Numbered from the stretch's first letter, positions 32,381 to 43,330 are shown. The stretch: 64,000 nucleotides of DNA from Cricetomys ansorgei (GCA_026225945.1 JAMJFZ010000818.1:6189501-6253500); one strand, 5' to 3'. Made by a program: numbers and translations. Notes: generated by a model from the sequence alone, not told the origin.

Positions 32381-32416
<36 letters not shown>
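32345..32416. repeat. (CA)n microsatellite
   Basis: CA with CGCACACATG variants at the left. Confidence 0.95.
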
Positions 32417-32419
<3 letters not shown>

Positions 32420-32457
32420 ACTACCATCTACCATGTACTAAGAAGTCAGAGAGGGAG

Positions 32458-32680
32458 GCCTGGAAATGTGGCTCAGTTAGCAGAGCACTTGCCTAGCATG
32501 CCTGAAACCCTGGGTTCCACCGCCAGCATTCAATAAATCAGGTAAAGTGGCATGTACCTGTAATCATGGCATTGGAGAGATAGAGACATGAGTATCAGAA
32601 GTTCAACGTCATCCTTGGCTACATGGTGAGTTGGAGACCAGGCTGGAGACTACATGAGACCTTATCTCAAAAAAGTGTAT
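32458..32680 (+). mobile_element. B4 SINE (ID + B1 fusion)
   Basis: A complete ID head ('tggaaatgtggctcagttag', 'gcacttgcctagcatgcctg', 'ccctgggttccaccgcc') is followed by a B1 body ('gtacctgtaatcatggcatt', 'ggctacatggtgagttggag') and an A-rich tail. It shows what an intact ID 3' half looks like, against which the array units' deletion can be measured. Confidence 0.85.
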
Positions 32681-32724
32681 CAACGAGGGAAAGATGGATC
32701 ACCACCCCAGCGAGTATCATCTGG

Positions 32725-33065
32725 TGTCACTGTTAGCACTTAATACAGCTTAGATCACCTGGAGAAGGTCTCCAGTATTGTCTTTATCTGGGTGGTCTGT
32801 GGACATGTCTGTAAGGGATTGCCCTGATTATTAATTGGTACAGAAAGGTCTCATCCACTGTGGGCAAGACCATCCCTGGGTAGGTGGTCCTTAGCTAAAT
32901 AAAAGCCAGAAAGTACATTTCCCAATGATTTCTGCTTCAAGTTCCTTCTTGAGTTTGTGCCCCAACTTCCTTCAGTGATAGGCTGTGACCTGGAAATGTA
33001 AGCCAAATAAACCCTTTCTCCCCGTGGTCAGAGTATGTCATCAGAACAGCAGAAAGGACACCGCT
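32725..33065 (+). mobile_element. MaLR-type LTR
   Basis: 'ggacatgtctgtaagggatt', 'tcatccactgtgggcaagac', 'tgtaagccaaataaaccctt' (polyadenylation signal) and 'catcagaacagcagaaagga'. Confidence 0.8.
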
Positions 33066-33240
33066 GCACCTGTTGAGACAGATGTGTAACAGTTGAGTTC
33101 AAGATGACGCAGCTGTTTGGATGAGGAGCCAGGGGGCAGGATGGGTGGGTTGGCCAGAAGGAGTCAGACAAGACCTCCCGGAGCTGAGGATGCTGATGTG
33201 ACCATGGGAACACGGAGGGCAGAGAATGGCCTACACACAA
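33066..33240. other. Unique sequence
   Basis: No feature recognised. Confidence 0.3.
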
Positions 33241-33244
33241 CCGT

Positions 33245-33448
33245 GACAGGAGGGCGTGGCTCAGCATGAGGCCCTAAGTTCCATCCCAAGAACCCACATT
33301 ATTAAAAAAAAAAAAAAGGCAGACAGTGCACTTTGTAAACCCTGTCCCAGGGACATAGAGACAAGTAGGTCCCTGGGGCTCTCCGGTCAGCAGCCCAGCC
33401 TGGCCTGTGAGCTCCGAGTTCAATGAGAGACCCTGTCTCAAAAGCAAA
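33245..33448 (+). mobile_element. Long tRNA-derived SINE with internal A14
   Basis: An ID-like head ('gggcgtggctcagcatgagg') and 'attaaaaaaaaaaaaaggca' precede the usual body 'ctccggtcagcagcccagcc'. The internal A run suggests an ID with its own tail fused upstream of a second SINE. Confidence 0.65.
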
Positions 33449-33451
33449 GTG

Positions 33452-33730
33452 TCTGTGGGAGACGGCTCTGTGGGCAAGAGTGATGGCTGTATGAGTGGAT
33501 GGCCTGAACTGGGACCGCCAGCATCTGGGTAAGAGCTGCACGTGACTGTGCACGCCCACAACCCAGCACTGTGGGAGGGCGAGACAGCAGGACTGCGGTG
33601 TCTAGCTGTCTGCCAGCCTAGCTCCAGGCTCAGAGAGAGACCCTGTCTCAAAGGGATAAGACAGACAGTGATAGAGCAGGACATATATGTCCTCCTTCAG
33701 CCTCTACATGCCTGGTGCATGGGCACCTGC
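33452..33730 (+). mobile_element. Long tRNA-derived SINE with long CA tail
   Basis: 'tgtgggagacggctctgtgg' head, 'acaacccagcactgtgggag', 'gctccaggctcagagagaga'. Its tail expands into the array at 33730. Confidence 0.75.
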
Positions 33731-34083
33731 ACACACACGCACACACACATACACACACACACACACACATACACACACACACACACACATACACACACAC
33801 ACACACATACACACACACATATACACACATGCATACACATACATATACACACACACACATACACACACACATATACACACATGCATACACATACATATAC
33901 ACACACATACACACATACTCATATACACACATGCACACACATACATATACACACACACATACACACATACTCATATACACACATGCACACAAACATATAC
34001 ACACACATACATGCATACACATACATATACACACATACACACATACACACACACACACACACATACATATACACATACACAGC
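33730..34083. repeat. (CA)n array with about 51-bp higher-order period
   Basis: The marker ATGCA in ACACATGCATACAC or ACACATGCACAC recurs with G at 33831, 33883, 33933 and 33985 (52, 50, 52 bp), each followed by ACATATACAC. Confidence 0.95.
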
Positions 34084-34595
34084 TATAGCTAATATTGAGT
34101 GTTTCTTAAAAAATAAAAGATGTGAGGACATGAGAGAGGGGCGGGAGGCCACCACAAGCTTGGGATGCTGTGCCAAGGAGGGCAGATGCTGTCCTACAGG
34201 CGAAGCTGAGCCACTGGGGCATTGGAACAAGGGCTGCAAGCCAGGATGGATGGACAGGTTACAGAGATCACGGACAGCAGCGAGGAGAACAGATGGGACC
34301 CTCAAGGCAAGAGGCAAGCCCTCATTTGATTGGACACAGGCCAGGCAGAGTTGTATTGCTACTCCAGGAAACTTTGCATTGAAGTGCAACAGAGAGAGGG
34401 GCGGGGGGAGCCACACAGCTCCCGAGTGTGTAGTTCTGTGATTGTCACACAGTGTGCTCACACTCCTGAGGGACACAGAAACAGGAACAGAACACAGAAA
34501 GCTGAAAATAGTATTGTAGGATGATGGTTTCTAACACTGTAGAAGGTTTTGGTTACGTATGCCCCAAGTATTAAAAAGGAGAAAGCCAGCCCAGC
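34084..34595. other. Unique sequence, no gene recognised
   Basis: Purine-rich. Open frames from the CA array read into it but show no domain. Confidence 0.35.
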
Positions 34596-34715
34596 TCTCA
34601 TTCATCTCTGTTTCCTGACTGAGCATGTGATGTAGCCAGCTGCTTCACACTCCTGCCACCGTGGTTTACCTGCCGTGATGGACTACACCCTCAAACTGTG
34701 AGCCAAAATAAGTCC
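34596..34715 (+). mobile_element. MaLR LTR 3' fragment
   Basis: 'attcatctctgtttcctgac', 'gtgatggactacaccctcaa' and 'ctgtgagccaaaataagtcc'. Truncated by the next LTR. Confidence 0.65.
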
Positions 34716-35175
34716 TCTGTTTAGATTTGTTTCTGTTACCATGACAAAATACACTGTCCAGAAACAGGAGGGAGAAGGGGTTTATTTTAGCTCACAGTTC
34801 CAGGATACAGGGAACTGATTATTCCAGGGAAGTCAAGGCAGAAACTTGAAGCAGCTGGTCACATCACATACAGTCATGAGCAGAAAAGAAAAGCATGGAA
34901 GCTCAGCTCTCAGCTCCATCTCTACACGTATATAGTTCTGGATTGCCTGCCCTAGGGATTGGTGCCGCCCACAGTGGGCCTTGTGTTCTCACATCAATTA
35001 ACAGTCAGGATGATCCCCAAGAGACATGATCTAAGCCCATCACTGATACTCTCTTCCCAGATGAATCCAAATTGTGTCAAGTTTATGAACACCTATCCCA
35101 CCTTTCCTCTCATGCATTGCGTTTGTTCGGTATTTTGTTACAACAATGGCAAAAGGAACTACTAACACATAGAAT
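34716..35175 (-). mobile_element. MaLR-type LTR
   Basis: 'gtttctgttaccatgacaaa', 'ggggtttattttagctcaca', 'ccgcccacagtgggccttgt', 'aaattgtgtcaagtttatga'. Head-to-head with the preceding fragment. Confidence 0.75.
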
Positions 35176-35179
35176 GCAT

Positions 35180-35350
35180 TACATACTCTAAAGTACACTC
35201 ATTTTAAGCACACATTCCATGAGTTTTTATAAATGTCTTTACTTATGTAGCCACAGTCGCAATAGAGACAGAGAATGCTTGCATCTAGCCAAAATGCTGC
35301 CTTGAAGTTTGTTGCTCAACACAGTCCCCGTGACTCCAGCTTCCACCTGT
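35180..35350 (-). mobile_element. L1M 3' UTR fragment
   Basis: 'ctaaagtacactcattttaa', 'catgagtttttataaatgtc' and 'agccacagtcgcaatagaga' resemble the reversed 3' end of old L1M elements. Confidence 0.5.
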
Positions 35351-35833
35351 ACCTGGGGCTTTGGAAAAGGCACTCCCAGACCCCACCTCAAGCTTGCTGG
35401 ATTTGAATTTTCATTTTGACAAGTTTGTGAAATTCTCTGTGTGTGCATATAGATAACCCAGGTTCCCACAGAGAAAGTTGACAGGCCAAAGTGCTGTTCC
35501 CCTCAATATAAATAGCGTAGCCTGAAGCAGGTCCAGAGTAAATGATACATGATCAAGTTTGAGGAGAAAAAAAACAAGGAGTAAGGAAAGAGCTAAGTTA
35601 GGAGGAACTGGGAAGCCATAACAAGAAACTCCTCTGATTTCTGAACCACAGACATGCCCTCTCCAGGCCTGACCCCAGTGACCTGGCAGCTCAGGAGAAC
35701 TGTGTGGGCAAGATTTGAAGACACTGTAGCTTCGAGGGAAGCTGTGTCTGGCTCTCCGTTCTGGACCAGAATTGAGGAAGCCATCCAACCAAACATGAGT
35801 GGCAATGATCTTAATTTGAAAATTTGTCTATAT
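35351..35833. other. Unique sequence
   Basis: A 125-codon minus-strand frame (35411-35788) has no recognisable domain. Confidence 0.3.
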
Positions 35834-35834
35834 A

Positions 35835-35941
35835 TTTTTTTAAGCATTTGTTTGTTTGTAGTATTGGGCTTTGAATCCAGTGCCTTGTACATGGAAGGTG
35901 CTCTACCACTGAGCCACACCATTGAGTCATGCCCCCAGCCC
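35835..35941 (-). mobile_element. Terminal full-length ID element of array C
   Basis: On the minus strand: ID head with a small duplication, 'gcactggattcaaagcccaa' 3' half and an A-rich end (ACAAACAAACAAATGCTTAAAAAAA). Confidence 0.7.
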
Positions 35942-36070
35942 CTCACTGGGGGATTCTAGGCAGGAGTTCTACCACTGAGCCACACCCCAGCCCCTCACTG
36001 GGGGATTCTAGGCAGGTGCTCTACCACTGAGCCACACCCCAGCCCCTCACTGGGGGATTCTAGGCAAGGA
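35942..36070 (-). repeat. ID-derived 52-bp tandem array C (about 2.5 units)
   Basis: CTCACTGGGG at 35942, 35994 and 36046 (52, 52 bp). The last unit is cut in the middle (GGATTCTAGGCAAGG) where the next SINE begins. Confidence 0.93.
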
Positions 36071-36074
36071 CTTT

Positions 36075-36190
36075 CTCAGCATCCACATAGAGCCTCCGTG
36101 GACCCAGTATCCTCTTCTGGCCTCTTGGAGAACTGCATTCATGTGTGCAAACCCCCACACACACAGGCATGCATACATACAATTAAAAAC
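36075..36190 (+). mobile_element. SINE 3' fragment
   Basis: 'cagtatcctcttctggcctc' and a CA tail ending 'catacatacaattaaaaaca' match the end of a B3/B2-type element. The 5' part is missing at the array boundary. Confidence 0.6.
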
Positions 36191-37804
36191 ATTGTTTTGA
36201 ATTATTTTTAAAAACCAATAGTTGAGTTAAACTCTGTGGTGGGGGAGAAGGGTGTCACGTATTTGTCTTCTGTTTGATGCATGCTGTAATTAGAGATGCT
36301 CAAAGCTTCAAACTGCTGGAACTGTCCCCATTCCAGCTTCCCCACTTGACCCTGGGCAATCCTGTGCGTTCCTCCTCACAGCTGGGCTGCGTTCTGCAGC
36401 CCTTTCGGCTATAATCCACTGCTACTTAGGTCCTGTGGGTGTAGCTTAAGTTTTAGGGCAAAATTTCAAGCTGCAGCAGCCTTCACAGGCTAGGTTCAGC
36501 GCCCCCACCACCACCACCACAGTGCTAAGTAAGACATGTAGAGCTGAGCAGCAGAGCAAGGAGACCTCACCAATGTTACCATCACGAAAACAACCGACTC
36601 CCCCCAGCCCACCTTCAGGGACTGGTGTGAGATGCAGCTTTAAGCTGAGGGGGAGATGGGGCAGGAGGCAAGAAGCACAGATGGGGAAGTGGTCTTGGTC
36701 AAGATGGGGTCTCCTGGGTTGTCATCCTAGTTCTTGCCCTGAAAGGTGAGGAAGCCCTGATCACTTACTTCCAAGGCTTGGTGGAGCCAGCTGGACCTCT
36801 CGTGAGGTAGATACTTCTGCTCCAGTGTGTACCCTCGCTGACATGGATGACCGCCCCAGCCTCACCCTGGTTGGACAGAGTCTGTTACTTGCAAGTTGGG
36901 TTAGATCCCTCATAACAAAGAGACGTGCGGATCCGTCCTGCTGTTCATGGAATCCCGGGCGACTCAAGGGAAAAGTTGAGGAGACAATGCAGAACCAGAG
37001 ACAGGCCATGAGGAGTTCATGAGACCAGCAACCAAGCTCCTCGGTCAGGCATCCTGGAAAAGCGTGGGGGAAGGAAAATGTCTCATCAACTGTCATTGGT
37101 CTCCGTACTTAGCGAGCCTGTGCTTCAGGGCTTGCACACTCATAAGTGGCTCTCCAAGGATGGACTTTGTCACCCACCCTGCCTCTGCAGCCATGTGTGG
37201 CTGAGTCTGCAGGGCCAGAGCCACTTCCTTTGGCCACCAGAAGCTGAGATACAGCAGTCACTACGCAGACCCCGCCCACACAGCCTTCTGAGGATGGCAG
37301 AGAGCATTCTGGTGGAATCTTACCCTTGGGTCCCCAGGGAAACGGTGAAGGGGTGCAATATTCTCTATCCTCACTACCATCATCATGCCCCTGCCATTAC
37401 TGAGGGACCCTCGGTGAGGCCAGTACTACCTTAGTTGTTAATTTTTTTTTAATTGGCTCTGCTCTTAACCCACTGTAAGAGCTTTGAGGAGTTCTATTTA
37501 AAGCCAGAGAGATGCCCGCCTGTGTGTTCAGTCTAGCTTGCTGTCTCCCCCACTTGGCACAGCTCTTTTATGACCTCTTGGAGTTGCAGAATGACAGCTT
37601 TGGTGCCCTGACCCTGCACTGGAGAGTCAGGACACCGGCAGGCTCATTACCTACCCATTGCCCCGTCCTGCCCTCTCTGACTCCAGCTTAGACTTCCACT
37701 AGAGTCAAAGGGACACATCAGCCTCCTGCCAAGTGAGCAGATGGTTGGATTGACCCCATCCTGTGACCAGTGTCTATATAAAAGAACTTCAAATCGTCGT
37801 TATA
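36191..37804. other. 1.6 kb of unique sequence, no gene recognised
   Basis: The largest repeat-poor block in the middle of the window. It contains (CCA)n at 36505-36520 and T8 at 37441. Open frames up to 118 codons (37078-37434, plus) lack domains or clean splice sites. Confidence 0.4.
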
Positions 37805-38085
37805 AGAGGCTGAAGCAGTGGTTCAGTGGATAAAGCGCTTGCCATGCAAACATAAAGACCTGAGTTCAGATTCCCCACCTCCCACACAGAGGCAGATCTG
37901 TCTTTAATCCCAGTGTTGCTGCACTGAGAAAAGAGACAGAGACAGGAAAAGCCCCAAGGGCTGGAGGCCAACTAGCCTGGTATATGCAGTCGTGAAGGAC
38001 AAGAGAGCCTGCCTCACACAACGCAAAAAGCAAGAATCAATGGCTGAGGCTCTCTACATGCAGGCAATGGCACATACATGAGTGT

Positions 38086-38116
<31 letters not shown>

Positions 38117-38118
38117 CC
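37805..38118 (+). mobile_element. Long tRNA-derived SINE with (CA)n
   Basis: 'ggctgaagcagtggttcagt' head, 'aagacctgagttcagattcc', 'ctggaggccaactagcctgg', CA run 38090-38117. Confidence 0.75.
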
Positions 38119-38305
38119 AAGACTCCCTCCACTTAACGCCTGCATCTGGCTCAGCTCTTGCCCAACCCAGCAGCCTGCCCTCATCCCCTGACCTCTGCCC
38201 CACTGCTCCCCCTCCCTGGACCACTCACCTGCTGCTCTCCTGGCAGGTCTCTGCTGCACAACTGACTTCATTCTCTGACTTTTGCCCTCTGTGGTGAAAA
38301 GAAAC
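38119..38305. other. Unique sequence
   Basis: C-rich; no feature recognised. Confidence 0.3.
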
Positions 38306-38307
38306 CA

Positions 38308-38545
38308 TATCCCAGGCTGTGGCTTGGTGGATAGAAAGCTCGCCTAGCGTACAGGAAGCCCCGGGTTCCATCCCAAGAAAATTGAATATGGTGATTCTAG
38401 CACTTGGGCTGTGAAGGTAGGAGGATCAGAAGTTCAAGGCCATCTTCAGTTAGATAGACAGTTTTGGGGGAGGTCTGTGCTTCAGGAGGCCCTGTCTAGA
38501 TAAGATAGATGATAGATAGATGATATATAGACAGACAGACAGACT
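38308..38545 (+). mobile_element. B4 SINE (ID + B1) with GATA-like tail
   Basis: 'caggctgtggcttggtggat', 'ccccgggttccatcccaaga', 'gtaggaggatcagaagttca', then GATAGATGATAGATAGATGA and ACAGACAGAC. Confidence 0.8.
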
Positions 38546-38860
38546 CAGGGGGCAAGAGCACATGCAAGCATGAGGGCCTGAGTTAGGATCCCAGAACCCA
38601 CTTAATAAGCTGGGTATGGCTGCATACACCTGTAACCTGCTGTGGAGAAAGAGGCAGGAGGATTGCTAAGGCTCACTGGCTGTCAGACTGGCTCCAAGCT
38701 CAGTGACAACAGATCCTGTCTCCCAGGAATAAGGCAGAAAGTGATAGAACGTGAGACCTGCCATTTCTGGCCTCCTGACATGTACAAGGGTGCACACACA
38801 TGCACATACACACCAAGAACAGGTACACACAGAAATAAAACAAAACAAGGTGGAGAAGCT
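38546..38860 (+). mobile_element. Long tRNA-derived SINE
   Basis: 'gggcctgagttaggatccca', 'taagctgggtatggctgcat', 'gctcactggctgtcagactg', 'ataaggcagaaagtgataga'. Complete with A-rich end. Confidence 0.8.
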
Positions 38861-38949
38861 GTAATGCAAATACAAAGAGGAGCAGGCAGTCACTGCAGGA
38901 AACATCTGGGCAGCTGCTGAAAAGGTTCCCTTAGGGTTAACGTGATGGT

Positions 38950-39162
38950 AGATACTTATTTAATGTGTGTGAGTGTTTGCAGGTATATATGTATATACCA
39001 CCTGTGTGCCTAGTGCCCACAGAGGTCAAAATAGGGTATCAGATTCGCTGGAACTAGAGTTACAGGTGGTGAACCACCATGTGGGGACTAGGAACCAAAC
39101 TCAGATCTCGGTCAAGAGTAGCAAGTGCTCTGAATCACTGGAGAGCCAACTCTCCAGCTCAT
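38950..39162 (-). mobile_element. B3-type SINE
   Basis: 'gcccacagaggtcaaaatag', 'gattcgctggaactagagtt', 'actggagagccaactctcca'. Nearly complete. Confidence 0.8.
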
Positions 39163-39164
39163 AA

Positions 39165-39247
39165 TGATTAATCTTGATCATCAATTTGATTGAATTTAGA
39201 ATCACCTAGGAGATACATCTATGGCATATCTATAAGGGACTATCCAG
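39165..39247 (+). mobile_element. MaLR LTR 5' fragment
   Basis: 'gattgaatttagaatcacct' and 'aggagatacatctatggcat' match the first 80 bp of a MaLR LTR. Array D cuts it off. Confidence 0.55.
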
Positions 39248-39497
39248 AGAGGCTGGGGGCAGGGCTCAGTGTAGAGCACTTGCCTAGAATCCCCCAGTGA
39301 GGGGCTGGGTGTGGCTCAATGTAGAGCACCTGCCTAGAATCCCCCAGTGAGGGGCTGGGGTGTGGCTCAGTGTAGAGCACCTGCCTAGAATCCCCCAGAG
39401 AGGGGCTGGGGTGTGGCTCAGTGTAGAGCACCTGCCTAGAATCCCCCAGTGAGGGGCTGGGGTGTGGCTCAGTGGCAGAGCACCTGCCTAGAATCCT
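39248..39497 (+). repeat. ID-derived 50-51-bp tandem array D (5 units)
   Basis: Units start at about 39250, 39301, 39351, 39402 and 39453. Same junction as the other arrays. Most units share a private 'CAGTGTAGAGC' (GTGGT shortened), so they were copied from each other locally. This array has no full-length ID at its 3' end and ends at the deletion junction word TAGAATCC. Confidence 0.93.
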
Positions 39498-39499
39498 TG

Positions 39500-39560
39500 C
39501 TCTGATATTGGACAATTCCCAGTCTCTTTAGGCTCTGGTTCTTTATCTTCGAGATGAATG
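39500..39560 (+). mobile_element. Short MIR-like fragment
   Basis: 'gacaattcccagtctcttta' and 'ctttatcttcgagatgaatg' suggest MIR. Short and diverged. Confidence 0.4.
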
Positions 39561-39564
39561 TTGT

Positions 39565-39900
39565 TTTAGCTACCTTTTCACTTTGACTAAATACCTAACA
39601 AGAACAACTTAAAAGAAAGAAAGTTTCACTTTGGCTCACAGTTTCAGAGGGTTCGCCCTAAGGACACTTGACCTCATTCACTGGGGAAGAACATTGCGGT
39701 GGCAGGAGGGTGCGGTATAGGAGAACTGTTTACTCCTGCCAGACAGGGAACAGGAACAGAGACAACTACTGGCCAGGGCAAGACATCTCCCCAAGAACCC
39801 TCCCCCCCCAGTGATCTATGACCTCCAGCTAGACTCCACCTGCCAGCGTTTCCAGAACAACCCATAGTAGTGCCACCATCTGGGACTCAAAAGCTGGACG
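39565..39900 (-). mobile_element. MaLR-type LTR
   Basis: 'tttagctaccttttcacttt', 'agtttcactttggctcacag', 'tgatctatgacctccagcta'. Diverged. Confidence 0.6.
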
Positions 39901-40130
39901 CATGAGCCTGCGGAGGACAGTTCCTAGTCAAGAGAGAGCAGATGCAGTGCTTGTGTACCACAACACACACAGGTACAACGTCAGCTGCGAGACGCTTACA
40001 GCCACATGTGGCCAAGTCAGCTGACAGGGGCGATCGTTATAGGTATTTACGATCCCAATATTCTCCCTTGTCCTTGTTTGGATTTTCATATTAATCACCA
40101 AACAGCCCCCTCTCCCCAGTTAGTTAGGGT
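39901..40130. other. Unique sequence
   Basis: No feature recognised. Confidence 0.3.
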
Positions 40131-40134
40131 GACC

Positions 40135-40965
40135 TTCTAATTTATTATCCAAACCCGCGCGCTTTTTGTTTTAATTAACATCCAGAAAATTGACTCCCTT
40201 TGGCATGTAGCGCTATGAATTCTAATGCCTGAGTGGGCTCATGTAACCACCACAGCAATCTGGATTCAGAATGGCTCCATCCCTTCAAAATCACTCACCG
40301 GAACTGCTCCTCTGTAACACACCCACTTCTCATCCCAGTCCCGGACTGCTATTGTCCTGGGCCATTTTGGCTTTGTTTTTTCTTTGCAAGAATATTCTAT
40401 CAGTGCCATCTATGAGATGCAGGCTTTTGACACCACTTTCATTCATCGAATCACCTACTGCCTTGGAGATTCACCCACGTTATTATATGTATTAGGGTTT
40501 TTGCCCTTTTTTGTTGTTGAGTAATATTCCATTGTATGGATGTACCATATTTGTTACTCCACCAATTCGTGGACACTTAATGTTGAGTCCATTTGTGTAT
40601 AAATGTATATAAACATTTGTTTGCAGGGTTTTGTGTGTATGTAAGTTTACATTTTTCTAGGGTGAATACAAATGAGTAGGATTTCTTAGTTCCATACGAA
40701 ATGATTAAACTGTTTCCCAAAGCGGGTTTTGTTGTTTGGAGACAGCAAGGCTTGAACCTTGGGACCTCATGCATGCTAGGCAGGTGCAGTGCTCTAACAG
40801 TGAGCGCTGGCAGCTACCAGTGAGTTCTAGTTACTGCAGATCCCCACTGGGGCTTGATATTGTCGGTATTTTTTTCAACTGGAACCATGTTAGAGCTGAA
40901 GAGTGGTGTCTCAGTGTGGTTCTGCTTTGCCTGCCTTTGATGGTGAATGCTGCCTGTTCCGGCTT
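40135..40965 (-). mobile_element. L1M 3' end and ORF2 end, interrupted by a SINE
   Basis: Reversed L1M landmarks: 'ttggagattcacccacgtta', 'agtaatattccattgtatgg', 'atgattaaactgtttcccaa', then after a SINE 'ttgatattgtcggtattttt' and 'gtggtgtctcagtgtggttc'. Frames are destroyed. Confidence 0.75.
40722..40808 (-). mobile_element. ID-like SINE inside L1M
   Basis: 'gcaaggcttgaaccttggga', 'catgcatgctaggcaggtgc' and 'tgctctaacagtgagc' form a full ID complement. L1M text continues on both sides. Confidence 0.65.
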
Positions 40966-41019
40966 CAGTGCGCCATGTCTCCCTCAGCTTCGCCTGCTTA
41001 TCTCTTAGCCTCCAGCAGG

Positions 41020-41147
41020 TGGTGCTGTTTGGGAAGGCTGTGAAACACCGTGGACGGGGTCTGGTGTGCACAGGACTGTGGGGACTGGGCTAAAAGGACA
41101 AGTCTCCAGCACAACTCTGTTTCCAGACTGCCTGCATGCTCTCTCTG

Positions 41148-41190
<43 letters not shown>

Positions 41191-41425
41191 TTTTCTCTGT
41201 CTCTCTCTGCTACCACCTCCTTCCTGCTCCACCAAGATTGAACAAACAAAGCCCCAAGTTCCCACTGGCCATGGACATAAGCTTCCCTGCCGCCATGCCT
41301 TCCACACTGTGACAGGCTACGTTGCCTTAAACCATGAGCCATGTTATGTAAATCCCTCCTACCTTAAATCGTGTCTGTTTGGTATTCACAATAATGCGAA
41401 AAACAACTGATACAACACTGAAACT
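41020..41425 (+). mobile_element. MaLR-type LTR carrying a (CT)n expansion
   Basis: 'gtggtgctgtttgggaaggc', (CT)n at 41149-41187 where family members have a short CTCTCT, 'cttaaaccatgagccatgtt' and 'aaaacaactgatacaac'. Confidence 0.65.
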
Positions 41426-41655
41426 GTTTGTGTGTATGTATGTGCACACTTGGACACATGCATGTGCACATATGTGCAGTGTATCTAGAGTCCTGGGGCT
41501 GGGGAAAGTGTCATCTACCTTTTTCTTCCTTAAGACAGGGTCTCTCACAGGCCTGGAACTCACTGTGTAGGCCGGCCAGAGAGTTCCAGAGATCCACATG
41601 TCTCTACCTCTCCAGGGCTAGGATTATAGGTAGACACCACTACATCCAGCTTTTT
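41426..41655 (-). mobile_element. Reverse SINE (B1-containing)
   Basis: 'aagacagggtctctcacagg', 'gcctggaactcactgtgtag' and 'ccagggctaggattataggt' follow a short tail of 'catgtgcacatatgtgcagt'. Confidence 0.7.
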
Positions 41656-41664
41656 TCTTAATGC

Positions 41665-41880
41665 AAATTTTCTTTTTAAATTTTATTTTATTTTATGTGC
41701 ATGGGTGTTTACCTGCATGTATGGCTGTGTACCGTGTGCGTGCAGTGCTCATGAAGGCCAGCAGAGGGCATCAGATGCCCTGGAACTGGAGTTACAGATG
41801 ATTGTGTCTGGAAATCAAACCCATGTCTTCCGAAAGAGTAGCCAGTGCTCTTAACAACTGGGCATCTCTCCAGCCTGTGC
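41665..41880 (-). mobile_element. B3-type SINE
   Basis: 'tttattttattttatgtgca', 'agcagagggcatcagatgcc', 'ctggaactggagttacagat', 'aactgggcatctctccagcc'. Nearly complete. Confidence 0.88.
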
Positions 41881-42224
41881 TCAGCTTTAAAAAAATAAAC
41901 ATTTATTATTATCATGTGTGTATGCGACACATTGTGATGACATTCACCCCCACGATGCTCTCATGTCCCTCCCTCCCTCCTTCCTTCCCTCCCTCCTCCC
42001 TCTGTCTGTATTTCTTTCTCTGGGATTCATGCAGGCAGTCACAGTCACGCTTGCAACATCCAGAAAGCAGAGCCCACGGCCCTCCTCCCCATCCTTCAGT
42101 TCCCACCCTCCACCCAACCCTTCTTCTGTGATGCTCCGGAGCCTCGGAGGGGGTGACACAGATGTCCTGCCTGGGGCCAGGACTCAGCAGTCACTTATCC
42201 ACGACACTTCATCCAGTTCTGTCT
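41881..42224. other. Unique sequence with (CCTT)-rich tract
   Basis: Pyrimidine-rich CCCTCCCTCCTTCC at 41967-42000. No gene recognised. Confidence 0.35.
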
Positions 42225-42780
42225 CCCCATGTTGGCCCGTGCTTCTTATTTAAGCATATGGCCCGCTGTGAATTCATTTCTGTGTGAGGTCTGAAGAGTG
42301 TTTTAAGGTTTGTTTTTTGAATAATGATGGCCAGTTCTTCAAGTACCATTTACTGAGAACCTGCTCTTCCCCTGCTGGATTTGCCTTTGAACCTTCTCAA
42401 GCCCCCGTTAGCCACATGTGTTTCTGGAGGTTATTTCTGTGCATGGTGCTGCCCCCTGACCCGTGTCTCCTTTCACCGATCTGACCTTATGGGATCTGGT
42501 CACTACGGGAGTTTTACAGGTTTTCAAAACCGTTGTGACTATTTTAGTCTCTTTTCCTTTCCCTATGAATATAAGACTCGGCTGGTCTGTGTCTACAAAA
42601 ATAAGCCTAGGACTTCATTGTCATTGGGTTGAATCGGCGTACGGGCTCGTCAAGAGTGTATTTAAGTCTCTGAGTTCCTTCATCCGTGTTTTATAGTTTT
42701 CTATAAACTGATACTGGGCTCATTCTCTGAGAGTTTTACTTAATTTGTTTTGTGGGTTGTGGGGAGTGCCTTTAAATCAC
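42225..42780 (-). mobile_element. L1M ORF2 fragment
   Basis: 'aattcatttctgtgtgaggt', 'agttcttcaagtaccattta', 'tttcaaaaccgttgtgacta', 'cttcattgtcattgggttga' and 'catccgtgttttatagtttt' follow reversed L1 ORF2 order. Confidence 0.7.
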
Positions 42781-42799
42781 ACCAAGCATTTAAGGAAGT

Positions 42800-43125
42800 G
42801 TGTAGGACTTGTTCTGTGTCAAGTATCTCAGAGAAACAGCGTCATTTCTAAAGAGAAATAGTTCTGTTAGGTACCTGGTGTAAGACGGTTTGAACCCTGG
42901 GTCAGCTGGGTCTCTGGCTCCTGCAGCAGGCGTGTGTGGCAGGGACCCTCATCTCCTGATGGCCGGGAAGTGAAGAGAGCAACAGGAAGGGAGGCAGGGC
43001 TGAGATACACCCTCCATAGGCATGCCCCAACAACACACACTTCCTCCAACCAGACGCACCTTCACCTCCCACAGTCTCATGACCCTTCCCTCAATGGCCC
43101 AGCTACATTTCAAATCCATCGATGA
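42800..43125 (-). mobile_element. MaLR-type LTR fragment
   Basis: 'gaagtgaagagagcaacagg', 'acttcctccaaccagacgca' and 'catttcaaatccatcgatga' resemble reversed members. The left part is uncertain. Confidence 0.45.
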
Positions 43126-43330
43126 GTAAAGCCATTAATTGGCTCTGAGCCCCCCTGATCTAGCTGTGTAGCTCAGTCTAGTCAAGTCGATGGTCTTGAT
43201 AACGATTACCCATCATAAAATGACTCCGGTCTTTCATGATTTGCTGTTAATACCCACCTCCCATTGCAAAAGGGTGGCCATTTCCCTAGGTCAGAGGTCA
43301 GTGTGGAACGGTGAAGTGGCTCCGTCCACC
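43126..43330. other. Unique sequence
   Basis: Contains 'ccattaattggctc' and 'gataacgattacccatcata'. No family assigned. Confidence 0.3.

Noticed and set aside
39240..39515. 91-codon minus-strand frame with a repeated HPSPSLGDSRQVLY motif
   Set aside because: The amino-acid repeat is the translation of array D. The 51-bp period is divisible by three and keeps the frame open by chance.
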